Below, one piece after another: positions 11,702 to 21,358 of a stretch of DNA of 64,000 bases. Numbering within the stretch: position 1 is the stretch's first letter; every line of letters starts with the position of its first letter. The stretch is taken from positions 60,900,509-60,964,508 of the forward strand of contig CM031860.1 of the NCBI GenBank assembly GCA_018697195.1, written 5' to 3'. The stretch is from Certhia americana. Its lineage: Eukaryota > Chordata > Aves > Passeriformes > Certhiidae. Under the pieces are notes generated by a model that was not told the origin of the DNA, ran no database searches, and saw nothing but the letters and a program-made list of their open reading frames with translations. Made by a program: the position numbers and the translations under genes.

Positions 11702-14700
11702 CTGGGAAGAGACATTGTCCATCAGTCCTAGGACCCCCTCTCAGCTCACCATCCCACTCCTGGGCTGTCCCAGGGCCTGGGACCCCTCGGGATGCTGGCA
11801 GGATACTCACGGTAGAGGCGGTAGGCAGCGAGGACCAGGCTGAGCAGGAGGAGCAGGACACCAGCAGCCAGTGGGATCCAAATCAGGGAACTGCAGGAAC
11901 CTGGAGAGAAGAGAGGACTCAGCATCTGGCACCACCCTACCCCAGCAACTTTGGGGGATGGAGTGTGGGGTGGGGAAGGGAGAAGGGCTAAAGGGAGAAA
12001 GGCAGGTCCTCAGAGGAGGTGGAGGATGTGACAATCACATCCTTTGAAGATATCCTTTGAAGGATGCACTTCACAGAATCACAGAGTGAGTAAAATAGAA
12101 GAGACCACAGTGGGTCACCTGGTCCAGCCTCCCTGTTCAAGCAGGGTCATCCCAGAGCACGTGGCACAGGACTGTGTCCAGGTGGCTCTGGCATATTTTT
12201 GGTAAGGGAGACTTCACAACTTCTCTGGAAAACCTGTTCTGGTGCTCAGTCCCCCTCACAGTAAAAAAGGGAACACAGTAATTGCAGGGAACTTAGCTCT
12301 GAGGGAAACTAAACTGAAATACTGAAATACCTCCTAAACCTGTGGATATTCCTAATCTAAACTGAAATACATCCTAAACCTGTAGATATCCCAAGCAGAA
12401 TCCCTCCTACAGGCAGAAGTCAGCTCTATCCAGAGCTCTGGACCCAGACACCCACTCCTGCAGGGTGCCATTGGGGTGGCCCCCACTCCAGGACAAACCC
12501 CAGCTGAGTCCTGAGGACCCCAAGAGCTCAGCAAACCCCTTCTTCCAGGCAGCCTGAGCTGAGCCATACCTTTCCTGCTGGCAGCTTTTCTTTTGGTTAC
12601 CCATGGCACAGGCTGTTTGGTCAGCAGTGTCTGTGTGGTCTGTGGAGGCAGAGGCAAAGCATCAGCTGGGGGATAAGGAGAAAAAGAGGATGGTCAGTGA
12701 GGCACTCAGTGCAGCAGAGATCTCCAACAGCAGGCAAGAGGGACTGGAAAGTTTGGGCCTTGGAACAAGCCCCAACCAGTGATGCCTGCAAAGGGCTGTG
12801 TCAGAGGGGTGAGCTTTACCTGAGCCTCTTTGGAGTCACAGAAATTAACAAGAACTTTTAAAAGTGTTAATAAAACAATGTACCAGGTAAAGAAGGGGAG
12901 AAGGCTAATGCAGGGAAAACCTCCAAACCTGCCTGAGTGACATTGGCTGCCAAGCATCATCTCACCAGCATCGCACAAAATCAGGGGTAGCAGATTTCAG
13001 TAGCACTGGAATGTTTTAAGGGATCCCTAGATCTTTTCCTTGTTCACATTGCTCCAATCTTTGCCCAACATTCTATATTTTTTTCTGATAAAATGAGGGC
13101 AGGATTTATTATGGTGTATCTGAATTACAACGGAACACATTCATTTCTGAATAAAGTCGGCCAGGAAAATATGCCAGTAGTGTCATTAAATTGCTGCATG
13201 TCTGACTGCTCAAACTGTTCAAATTTATTCAAAATTTTAGGTGATTGAAAACTAATTTTTCCTGTTTCTTTCCAGGGTGTAAATTTCTACAGAAACTGCC
13301 ATTCTTTTACATGAAAAGATGAGACATCCGGGCTCTGGGATTTATCTGGACAACTTCTCCCTTACATTTAATAGACTTAAGAAAAATAAACTTAAAGACA
13401 ATTTGTTTAATCATGAGAACTAAAAGGAAAAAAAAAGAAAAAAGAAAACATCCAGTAAAGCCTGAGTCCTCCCAGAGCACCTGCTGCTATTTACTTTTTA
13501 ATTGGTGTCCTTGATCAAGCTGCATTTCAAGCCTGTTTTTCATGCTTTGCACAGAGATATGTGCCCAGATGTTAAAAAACAATTCTCCTTTATCTTCAAC
13601 CAACTTTTCTCTGAGCCTGCAAGAATCCAAAGGGGATTTCTCATCCAGTTCAAGGTACAGAGTATATTTGCAAAAAACACCCAGAAAAACTGGGACACTG
13701 GGTCTGCTTTAGAGTCAGAAGCTGTAGCAGCATTTCAGTTAAATAAGTTATTTGTATCTTAGTTAAATAAGTTATTTGTCTCCCTAAAAGTCTGCAAAAA
13801 TAGAGGCTGAATCCCACTTCAAATACATTATTTTTTCTGCATCAACTACTGCTCTGTGGTCAAAAGGAAAATGGTCTGAAAAGAGCTTCTTTATGACCCA
13901 GATATCTGTAAAGCCTCTCTCCTCCTATGACACCTGCAGAAAACTGTTATTTCTCTTTGGATCTCCCCTGGGATAGTGAGTAGTGAGTTTTGAGGAATAA
14001 ATCCTGTTTCAGTACTTTTTGTGAAGTGTGGTTTTGGAAGCTGCCATCATATCCACCCCAGAGATGTGAGGGGTGATGCTCTCTGGCCTTGATAATACTC
14101 TTGTCACTTGGAGTGAGGGTAAGGAAGAATTATGGCATGGAAGGACCTGTGAGCTGAGCAGGGCACTCTTCCAGCCTCTCATCCAAAGTACAGCAGGAAA
14201 TGAGAAAAACACAGGGCATGGCAATATCAGATCTTCCCATAGAAATCCTAAAGCCCTAGGACCATTGCTGTGCTCAAGGCATGCCCACAGCAGAGCAGCT
14301 GCTGATGGCAAAAGGACTATCACAGGAGGTTCACCTAAATTTTAGCTATTTTCTGCTTTATCCAGTCTCATGGATCTCTTCAGAAAAACCTCAGAGTCTC
14401 AACATTGCAACTCAAAACTGGGAAAAATCTACCAAAACTAATCACCCCTTTCCCAGAGGACTTCATCACAGCCTACTGGTGGCACATTTTGGAACCCCAA
14501 GGGTGCTACTTACCCACTCTGAGCCGTGTCCCACTGCCCAGGACGAGCTGGGAGGACTGGGAGATGGAGCAGTAGTAGGTGCCACTGTCTGAAGGATGCA
14601 GGTGGCTGATGTGCAGGCTGTAGGAGCTGGGGGACCTCGCCTCATGGACACTAAACTTCTCCTGGCTCACATTTGTGCCATACGTGGCTCTGCCCAGGGT

Positions 14701-17218
14701 GTTGGAAAACACCAGGAACTGGAAATGTTGCCCTTCCTGGCTCCAGCGGTACCAGTACACCCCGGTATGCTCATTCTTCAGCTCACAGAGGATTTCAGTT
14801 TTATTGTTAGTCTGGGTTAGAATATGCTCTGGAGTTTGGGTTAAAAGTAGAGCTGTATAAAGACCTAAGGAAAAAGAGAAATATGCAGTTATTGTTTTAA
14901 TTGCATTGTTTTTCTTTCATGCAAAATACAGATTTTCTTTTTGGGCTTAATAAAATCAAGCAGACACACAGACCAGGGGGGTCATGCAACTGAGAAACAG
15001 GAGTATTTTTATCAGGATGCTCCCATATTCCCTCAGAAGCCTTTTTGGGTATATCCCCAGCTATTGTTTAGGCCAAGCCAAATTATACAGCTAGATTTTT
15101 CTCTGCAATCATCTAGGGAGGAGGCTCACTGGCAGGAAGAAGGACTGAGGGATGATTTTGTGGGTGTCCTCGGGGCTGTATGTGCAGGGAAGAGCATCCC
15201 TGCCTGTTCCTGTGGATGCCCCTCTCCTGCCCCTCCTTACCTTTCTCATTTTACAGACATTTTACCCCTTTTTCAATGAATTTTTTGTGCCTCTTAACTG
15301 ATTTCCCACGTTTTTCTTCTACCGATGCAACCCCGGTAAACATCTCAGGGGCAGAAAAAAAGACCAAAAAATGTACAAAATATCTCAAAATGAGCCAATT
15401 TGATATTAGTTTTCAGACAATAATATTTTTCAAAGGAATCTTGAGACATTCCTGGAGAAGGAGTGTGAGGGGCAGCGGTGGGGTTCAAAGGTTTGGTTTG
15501 GCATCGCATTGCCCTGTTTGGGCTTTGCAGCTTTTGTGGAAATTATCTAAGTCTTGTTTGTCCCAGGCAGATGTGAGGGATGTCTGTGTGAGTGAGGATG
15601 TGTCCTTGTGGAAAGGATAACAGGTAACTTGTGATCCTTGCTGTTCAGCAAACAGTCCTGCAAAGCTGCAGATACTCTGAGATGGAGTGAAAAACAGCCC
15701 TCTGAAGATAAGGATACCCCTGCTACCCCTGTCTCTATCCCAGGCGTGTTTTAAAACCATTCCATAAGCTCAATGATTAATGTTTCTCATCTCTTTTTAC
15801 TTCAAAATCCTGAAGTTGTTTTCAGCAGTTTTTTCAGCCTCATGCAGCCCTGTTAACCCAATGGTGTGGGGATGAGTTGGCATGACCCAAGAACATCTAA
15901 AACCATGAATGTGGCACAAGGTCCTGATGTCTCCTGTGTTCCCAATGTCACAGGCAGAGGAGAGGGCTCTGGTGACTGAGAGGGGTACAGAGCCTTCCTC
16001 TGTCCCCACACCAGTGACCCCCTTGCTGCCAATGCTGCGAAATGCTAACATTGAAATGCCAAAATTCAAGTGCTGCAGAGCAGCTGCAGCATATTGCCAC
16101 ATCCTCTGGCTCTGTGACTACATTAATGTCTCCTTAGTATTAAAATACATAATTTTAAGATTTTAGAGTGTAATTCTCTCAAATTTTGTCCTGGAAAACA
16201 CCTGTGTGGTTTTTTAGGGGATGAAATGTGTGTGGCCATGGCACATGGGGGCTTCAGGGTCTCCTTGAGTGCCCTGAGGTCTGTCTCTGCTGGGCATGGG
16301 AAGCACAACTCTCCATGAAAAAATTTTCCTTGACCTGTTGGAGACACTGTTATGTAAGTCAGAAAAGCTAAGAAGACATTCTGGAAGATCTCAGCTCAGT
16401 GCCAGTGGTTAAGCCAGGAGTTAGCTGGGATGAAGTCAGAGCAGAAAACTCATCCTCAGTCATACCGTCAACCCCAAAACCTCCCTGCTCCCTTTCCTGG
16501 TGTATATCCAGGGGGACCATGGGGAATCACAATGCTTGACCAGACCAGCCTGCAGCACCTTAAAAATGGGAAAAGCAAACTCTCATTTATGAGGTTTTCT
16601 CAGTTTTCCCACCTCACAGATATATGGGTTATCAAAACCTGTAAGGTAGAATGTTTTTATAACACACCAATTCCAGATGTGGCTCTTGGGAAGTACTCAG
16701 TCTTTGGACGATTTAGAAAATTTGACGGGATGTTTTTCATCTTTGTGTTACACAGGCACATAGAGAAGATCTATTTTAACTTCTCCATTAACAGCTTCCT
16801 ACAGTCTATCTGCACTGAGGGTGCAGTAAAAACTCTGTGGAGTCTATATCGTTACGTATTGAAATATGAATAGAATATAGAATGGAACAGAGTAGAATGG
16901 GATAGAACAGAATAGAATAGACTATTTCAGTTGGAAGGAACCCACAGCAACTCACTGGTCCTGCTTCCTGATCAGTTCAGGGCTGACCAAAACCTAAAGC
17001 ATGTTATTAATAGCTTTATCAAAAATTCCTGGGAATAGGTAATAATATCCTGTAGATCTATACTGTGAGGGTACATTTAATCTTCCATCATCCAGCTGCT
17101 GGACTGTGGTGGGGGAGAGGCTCCAGCATGATTTTAGGTGCCCTCAACCCTAAAGAGACGTGTCCCTCTTACCTGGGATCTGGAGGCAGATGCAGAGATG
17201 GAGCCATGTCCGGGCCAT
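11661..17218 (-). CDS. CD8B: CD8 beta chain, complete five-exon gene
   Basis: T-cell surface co-receptor that pairs with CD8 alpha and binds MHC class I on the cytotoxic T-cell membrane. Five coding exons on the minus strand (46, 351, 96, 90 and 41 nt) join in phase 1 throughout to give 207 residues, close to the usual length of about 210. The order is: signal peptide (about 1-18), one V-type Ig domain (about 19-132; Cys42 and Cys114, Trp56, D-S-G-x-Y-Y-C before Cys114, J-like G-S-G-T near 125-128), a short Pro/Thr/Lys stalk (133-166), a transmembrane helix (about 170-192) and a basic tail of about 15 residues. N-glycosylation sequons lie at Asn36 and Asn80. The identification is firm because SMYD1, named for being opposite CD8b, lies divergently upstream. 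CD8A is the only serious alternative; the short stalk and tail without a CxCP Lck-binding motif argue against it. Confidence 0.93.
11811..11900 (-). CDS. CD8B: CD8B exon 4 (transmembrane)
   Basis: The acceptor 'ctcttctctccag' precedes 11900, and a GTGAGT donor follows 11811. The exon encodes Gly-Ser-Cys, then a Leu/Val/Ala-rich helix of about 23 residues, then Y-R-L-Y. Cys167, just outside the membrane, is the best candidate for the interchain disulfide, since the stalk exon encodes no cysteine. Confidence 0.92.
12072..12275 (-). mobile_element. CR1 fragment in CD8B intron 3
   Basis: An antisense CR1 tail. 'cacagaatcacagag' is followed by 'cctggtccagcctccctgtt', 'caagcagggtcatcccagag' and 'aggactgtgtccaggtggct', the standard order for the reverse-complemented element. 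It lies between CD8B exons 3 and 4, in the same direction as the gene. Confidence 0.85.
12309..12393. repeat. Imperfect tandem duplication in CD8B intron 3
   Basis: A segment of about 50 bp containing 'ctaaactgaaatac', 'tcctaaacctgt' and 'gatat' occurs twice in a row. An extra 8-bp 'tgaaatac' is inserted in the first copy. It is intronic and non-coding. Confidence 0.75.
12570..12665 (-). CDS. CD8B: CD8B exon 3 (stalk)
   Basis: The acceptor is 'ccttatcccccag' ending at 12666, and the donor is GTATGG just below 12570. The 32 codons begin A-D-A-L-P-L-P-P and are rich in Thr, Lys and Arg, as in the CD8 beta stalk. A second AG 26 bases inside the exon was discarded because it would leave phase 2, which does not fit exon 4. 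Confidence 0.85.
13737..13783. repeat. Short tandem duplication in CD8B intron 2
   Basis: The 19-bp string 'agttaaataagttatttgt' occurs twice, about 24 bp apart. The intron otherwise shows no gene or mobile element. Confidence 0.8.
14514..14864 (-). CDS. CD8B: CD8B exon 2 (Ig V domain)
   Basis: A polypyrimidine tract and AG precede base 14864, and a perfect GTAAGT donor follows 14514. The translation contains the V-set hallmarks: Cys42, a Y-W-Y-R-W segment, D-S-G-T-Y-Y-C and a G-x-G-T-R-L J-like end. Length is 351 nt, phase 1 to phase 1. Confidence 0.93.
16866..17030 (-). mobile_element. CR1 fragment with expanded GAATA tail, CD8B intron 1
   Basis: An antisense CR1 end ('tttcagttggaaggaaccca' followed by 'gatcagttcagggctgacca' and 'aaacctaaagcatgtt'). 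It is preceded by an expanded array of degenerate (G)AATAGAATA units at about 16,866-16,920, which represents the CR1 terminal microsatellite. Confidence 0.8.
17173..17218 (-). CDS. CD8B: CD8B exon 1 (signal peptide)
   Basis: The ATG (17216-17218) has an excellent Kozak context, gccaccATGG on the minus strand. It opens a hydrophobic leader beginning M-A-R-T-W-L. The exon ends after one base of codon 16 at a GTAAGA donor. The 5' UTR lies just above 17218. Confidence 0.9.
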
Positions 17219-17465
17219 GGTGGCGGACTCGGTGACAGAGGGGTTTTGTGCCAGCTCCCCCTTTCCACTCACTGTCACCTCTTGGTGCCAGGGCTGGCTT
17301 CACCTCAGGAAGTCCTGGCCCCTCTCTACGCAGTTCTCTCACCAGCAGCTGCCAAAGAGCCTCTGCCACAGCAGCACCTGGATCCTCAGCCCCGCAGCTT
17401 CTCTGCGCTGAGCCCCAAACCCAAAAGTGTATCAGGGCAACAGCCCTATGCTCTTCTCCAGCACT

Positions 17466-17597
17466 TCACAGCGTACCCTTAAATCCCCTTTAGAAAAATA
17501 AAACCAAGAAATCTCACCGTTTTTAAAGTACCTCACAGCGTACCCTTAAATCCCCTTTAGAAAAATAAAACCAAGAAATCTCACTGTTTTTAAAGTA
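17466..17597. repeat. 67-bp tandem duplication upstream of CD8B
   Basis: A 67-bp unit starting 'tcacagcgtacccttaaatc' is present twice head to tail (17466-17532 and 17533-17597). I saw a single mismatch, C versus T, before 'gtttttaaagta'. It lies about 250-380 bp upstream of the CD8B start codon, in likely promoter-proximal DNA. The near identity suggests a recent event. Confidence 0.9.
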
Positions 17598-17599
17598 TG

Positions 17600-20500
17600 A
17601 TTTCTTAGTATTTCACCACCTAGTTATTCTTCCTTCTTTTAATCTACTTCTATCTTATAAAAAAATTACAAATTTAGAACCATGACCTAAAAGACAAAAG
17701 TATAAAAGCATGAATTTTGGCTGTTTTTTACCTGTTGAAATAATAATTAAAAAAAGCATTCAAAACAAGGAAAATATACATTTGATCTGTGGAGTTCTTT
17801 TCTTCAGCAGAATTTATAGCAGGAGGTGTTTTTCTCTGGAAAATGCTGAACACCAAACCAACCCAACATAAAGCAGAGATGTGAGGCATCATAGAAATCT
17901 TTGAAATCAAGAGCAAGAAACCTCAAGCAAATTTGTGGCTGAAAAACCTCAAAAATGAGGAAATTCTGCTGGGGCTCCCCACCTCACAGCATGTTCTGCT
18001 TTGGTAGCTGTGACAGCATGCGGCTCACAGGCAGAAATACTTAAATGATAAAATATCAGAATGACTTTGAAATATCTGTGAGGAAGAGGTTTGAAGCACT
18101 TGGGGTTTAGGATTCAAAGACAAGTACATGAGGTGAAATTATGGAGATGAACTGGTGTCAGCAGACTTCAATACTTTCACGTTTGGGAAAAAAATAGAAG
18201 TTATTTATTATTTTTATTTATTTGCTTCCCTCTTGGCTGCCAAGTGAGATTCAGTTTTCTTTTATTTCCCCCTCATGCAGATACATGGTTCTTACAATGC
18301 CCCAGCACCTCCCCAGAAAAGAGAATCTCACATGAGGGCACTTAGAAACATCCTCCAGGGTTGAGCTGGCAGATGAATAGGAAAAATAATATTGTATCTT
18401 GTACACTGTAAGCTTTTGGTCTGTTTTGTACCAGATTTTTTCATGCTGCTGTAACACATCCTCTCCCCATTGCTGTTTAAATTAATTTCCTGCTCGAAGT
18501 GGGTTGCTAACTGCAAAACCCTTGCCACAAAAGACTCATCTGCTAAACTTTAGGGTGGGCTGAATTGCTCCTTAACTCTTTCCTGGCAGGAGAAGGCAAT
18601 TTCAGTGTTTTTAAACCCATTTCAGTGCTTTTAAGCTCTTGTTTTCAGAGCTGACCCCTTGATGTGGGTTGCAGCAATTCCGCTGTCCTCACCTTCTGCT
18701 CATCTGTCCCCTTTGGTTTCACATCACTCTGAGACTGGGCCCTCCCTAGAATGAGGTGAAACACTTCTTTTTTTAGAGGTGGAAGGGCAGGGAGTGCTTG
18801 TATGAGAAATGCCACTGCAAGTGAATTTTCCCTTCATCCCTGAAGTGAAGTTTGTGAAAAATCCCCAAATCCCCAGCTGCTGCAATGGCTGTGTCCCTCT
18901 TTTCCCTCTGCTGCTGTCACCTGGAGCAACTTCTGGCTTCCTGGCCAGGACAAGAATTTTTCCCAGAGGTGGCTTTTGCCATCATTACAACCTTGAATAA
19001 GGGGGTGTTACACTGGGGTGACTCCCCAGGACATTATAGCAACTTTAGAGAAAGCAAAAGGAAGATATGAAATGTAAAAGCATAGTGTATTATGGAACAT
19101 GGATTAAATGTAATTTATTTAAAATTGCTGTTTATATGCAGTGGAACTGTTTACCAGTGGCCAAGCTGTTCTCAGGACTGGCTGTTGCTCTTACAAAAGA
19201 ACATTTTGGAGGAGGGATGCCTTTGTCTGGCAGCATATCACTGACACAAATCAAAGCACTGTGTGAACGTGCAGGAGACAGCTGCTGTTTATAACAACCC
19301 CACATTGTTTGGGGCTGCTACCCTGGGAAGAAAATGGGAGGAAAAAAGGGTGTAAGTTGGTCTTATCTATTCACAAGCAAGATTTGTTGGTGACCTTGCT
19401 GAGGAATAGCAGCTCCTAATCACCAGTGTTTGGCTCACAGATGGGCCATGCTGGGGGAGAATCGTTGAATTTCAGTGTATTTGTATTATGTAGCTGCACA
19501 ATTTCTTGGGGGAATTTTATTCTTTTTCTGAAATTAAAGACAACCATCCCTGTTCCCAGCCCAGCTAACTCCCTGTGAACCCACCCTAGTGAGAAACAAC
19601 CCCTCTTCTTTCTTCCAGCCTGCATCCTGTCCACCTCACCATACTGAGGTTCATTTCTGGTGTTTTCACAGCTTTTCTGCATTTTTTACTCTTTCTTTCC
19701 TCCCCGTTATGAATTTCCTACCATAAAATGTTTGTTCTGGGGGCCTGGAGCAAAGCATTGGTGTAGAAAAACAGGGTTTAGAGCCAAGAAGCAGGGCTGG
19801 GTGGGATTTCATCTCTGTTAAACTCCCATGCTGCAGAGGAGGTTAATTGCAGCTGGGCTGTAAATGCCAGGCTAAAGAAAACAGCTACCATAAAAATAGA
19901 GAAAAATTAATTTTTTTCTATGTTCTTGAGGCTAAAAGGACTGATTTTGGGTGTCAGGGAAGGCTGCTCAGCCTCCATGCCAGTCCAACACAAGCCAGTA
20001 CTGCAGTGTGTAGGAATAGGGGCTGCCCTGGGGGTAAAGGGGTACAGGATTGAAACTCCCTTGAGCTCCAGAAGCCGAGTGTGAACATTTTTTTCCCTTT
20101 TAAACTTTTAAAAAGTGGTTTTATTCTAGTGGAGGGTTTAGCTTCTGGAGTATTTCATTAGAGGTAAAAGCAGTAAAGGAAATGACAGTATTTTCACTGA
20201 GTGAGACAATTGGTACCCTAAGTGTGATAGCAGGTAAAAAAAAACCCAAAACAAATGGCTCAAATTTTCTAAACTTCTCCAAGCTAAGATGTGGTTTGTA
20301 TGGTGTGGTTGGGGGGGGGTCCATCTGCTTTTGCAGGTGCAGATTTACAGCTGCAATTCAGCTGATGCAATATCACAGTGGAGGCTCCTGACATCTCATG
20401 GGGTAACCCCAAGGTCCACGTCAGTGTATGATGAGCTGGGCTGTGGCACAGAAAAACACTGCTTTTAAAGACCAGATGCTAAAATGGATCTGACTGGTGA

Positions 20501-20707
20501 CTTGTGTGAATTTTTCTGTCATTTCATCCCTCCCTGGCAAACAGATCTGTGCTTGGTTTGTTACAGGTGTCAGGTGTGAGCTTCATGTGTGATCTCCTCA
20601 CAAACCCCAGGTGCTAATGGGGTGTGTAGTAAATGAGGGGGTCATGGGGGGATTTGGAAGGATGGACAATCAGAGAACAGGCTCCAGCTCTCCCTCTTCA
20701 GGACATT
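17600..20707. other. Intergenic spacer between CD8B and the provirus
   Basis: The spacer runs from the CD8B 5' side to the left LTR. I see no gene. Short ORFs are unconvincing. A run of nine or so G residues lies near 20,311. CD8B regulatory DNA may lie here, but nothing can be named. Confidence 0.6.
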
Positions 20708-20933
20708 TGGTGCAAGCAGAAGTTTAGTGTGAGCCATGACTAATCCTGGACCTCCCCAAACAGATAAGGAGCACTGCAGGTGCTGCCTTGTGATCTCAGA
20801 TTCCCTAATCAGTGTTGAGGAGGATAGGGAAAGACAAGGAAAGTGTCCTTGGGGAGGCAGCACATGGAGGAGGAAAAGCCACCAAGGAAGTAAACACAGG
20901 TGTCACCAGCCCCAAACAACAACCTGCCATGGC

Positions 20934-20940
20934 TATAAAA
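20934..20940 (+). promoter_or_regulatory. TATA box of the 5' LTR
   Basis: TATAAAA sits in the U3-like part of the left LTR, about 425 bp upstream of the gag ATG. Transcription would start near 20,960-20,970. The aligned place in the 3' LTR reads 'atggtaaaaga' and has lost the TATA core. Confidence 0.55.
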
Positions 20941-21054
20941 ATCACAGGGCTGAGACTTCGTGACCACCTTCACCTTAAAGGTGCCAGATCTGCTGGACCA
21001 CTGCAGAGACCATCTCCAAGCTCCTGGGACTACCGGAACATTCAGCTGAGGATT

Positions 21055-21060
21055 GGTGAG
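21055..21060 (+). promoter_or_regulatory. Candidate splice donor for env mRNA
   Basis: G|GTGAG: a donor-like site (exon would end at 21055) in the 11-bp block that is exactly conserved between the LTRs. It is the best donor I see upstream of gag to pair with the acceptor at 26,758. Not proven. Confidence 0.35.
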
Positions 21061-21140
21061 ATCTTATTATTGGGGTCCTACTCTGTCTCTCCTTTGCTTC
21101 ACCCGCTCCCACATCCCTTCCCCGTTCCCTCCCCGGGAGC

Positions 21141-21158
21141 TGGTGGCTCGCAGCAGCT
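21141..21158 (+). other. Possible decayed primer-binding site
   Basis: The first ten bases, TGGTGGCTCG, match nine of ten at the start of the tRNA-Pro primer-binding site usual in gammaretroviruses. The following eight do not match. The position fits the end of an LTR of about 430 bp, whose length also agrees with the 3' LTR once its two insertions are removed. Weak evidence on its own. Confidence 0.3.
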
Positions 21159-21358
21159 GCCGGCTCGGCCGCGGCCTCCTGTTCCCACCTTCCCCTTCCC
21201 TTGTGCCCAGGCTCGGTGTCCCCCCGGGGGCTTTTTGGAGGGGCGGGTTGTGGGGTTGCAGCCTTGCTCTGTGGAGGGGTTGAAGGGATTTTCAGTGCTG
21301 GTGTGTTATGGTAGTTTTGCCCTGAGCCGGAGCCGCCTCTGATCTCGTCCCCTTCACT

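Larger units (their letters stand above)
20708..21140 (+). repeat. 5' LTR, diverged, TATA box kept
   Basis: By-eye alignment with 29.56-30.67 kb finds matching blocks in order: 'tgg..caagcag' at the left end, 'ccccaaa', 'tgctgc...tgtgat.t.aga.tcc', 'ggaaag.caagga', 'atgg..aaaa.atca', 'taagg.gc.a.at', 'tgcag' and the exact 11-bp 'ggattggtgag' at 21,050. Identity looks low, roughly 60-65% by eye. The right end is set only by the proposed primer-binding site. The counterpart of the 3' LTR AATAAA is replaced by CT-rich sequence. Confidence 0.72.

Noticed and set aside
11161..11991. Plus-strand ORF of 276 codons
   Set aside because: It lies opposite CD8B exons 4 and 5 and their GC-rich surroundings. 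It has no domain and is an antisense shadow of the real gene.
12570..12639. Alternative acceptor for CD8B exon 3 (AG just before 'accacacag')
   Set aside because: Using it gives 70 nt and leaves phase 2, which cannot join exon 4 in phase 1. The upstream AG gives 96 nt, correct phase and a typical stalk.
20812..21342. ORF of 176 codons in the 5' LTR and leader
   Set aside because: It crosses the LTR and the leader ahead of gag, has no domain, and is in a region expected to be untranslated.
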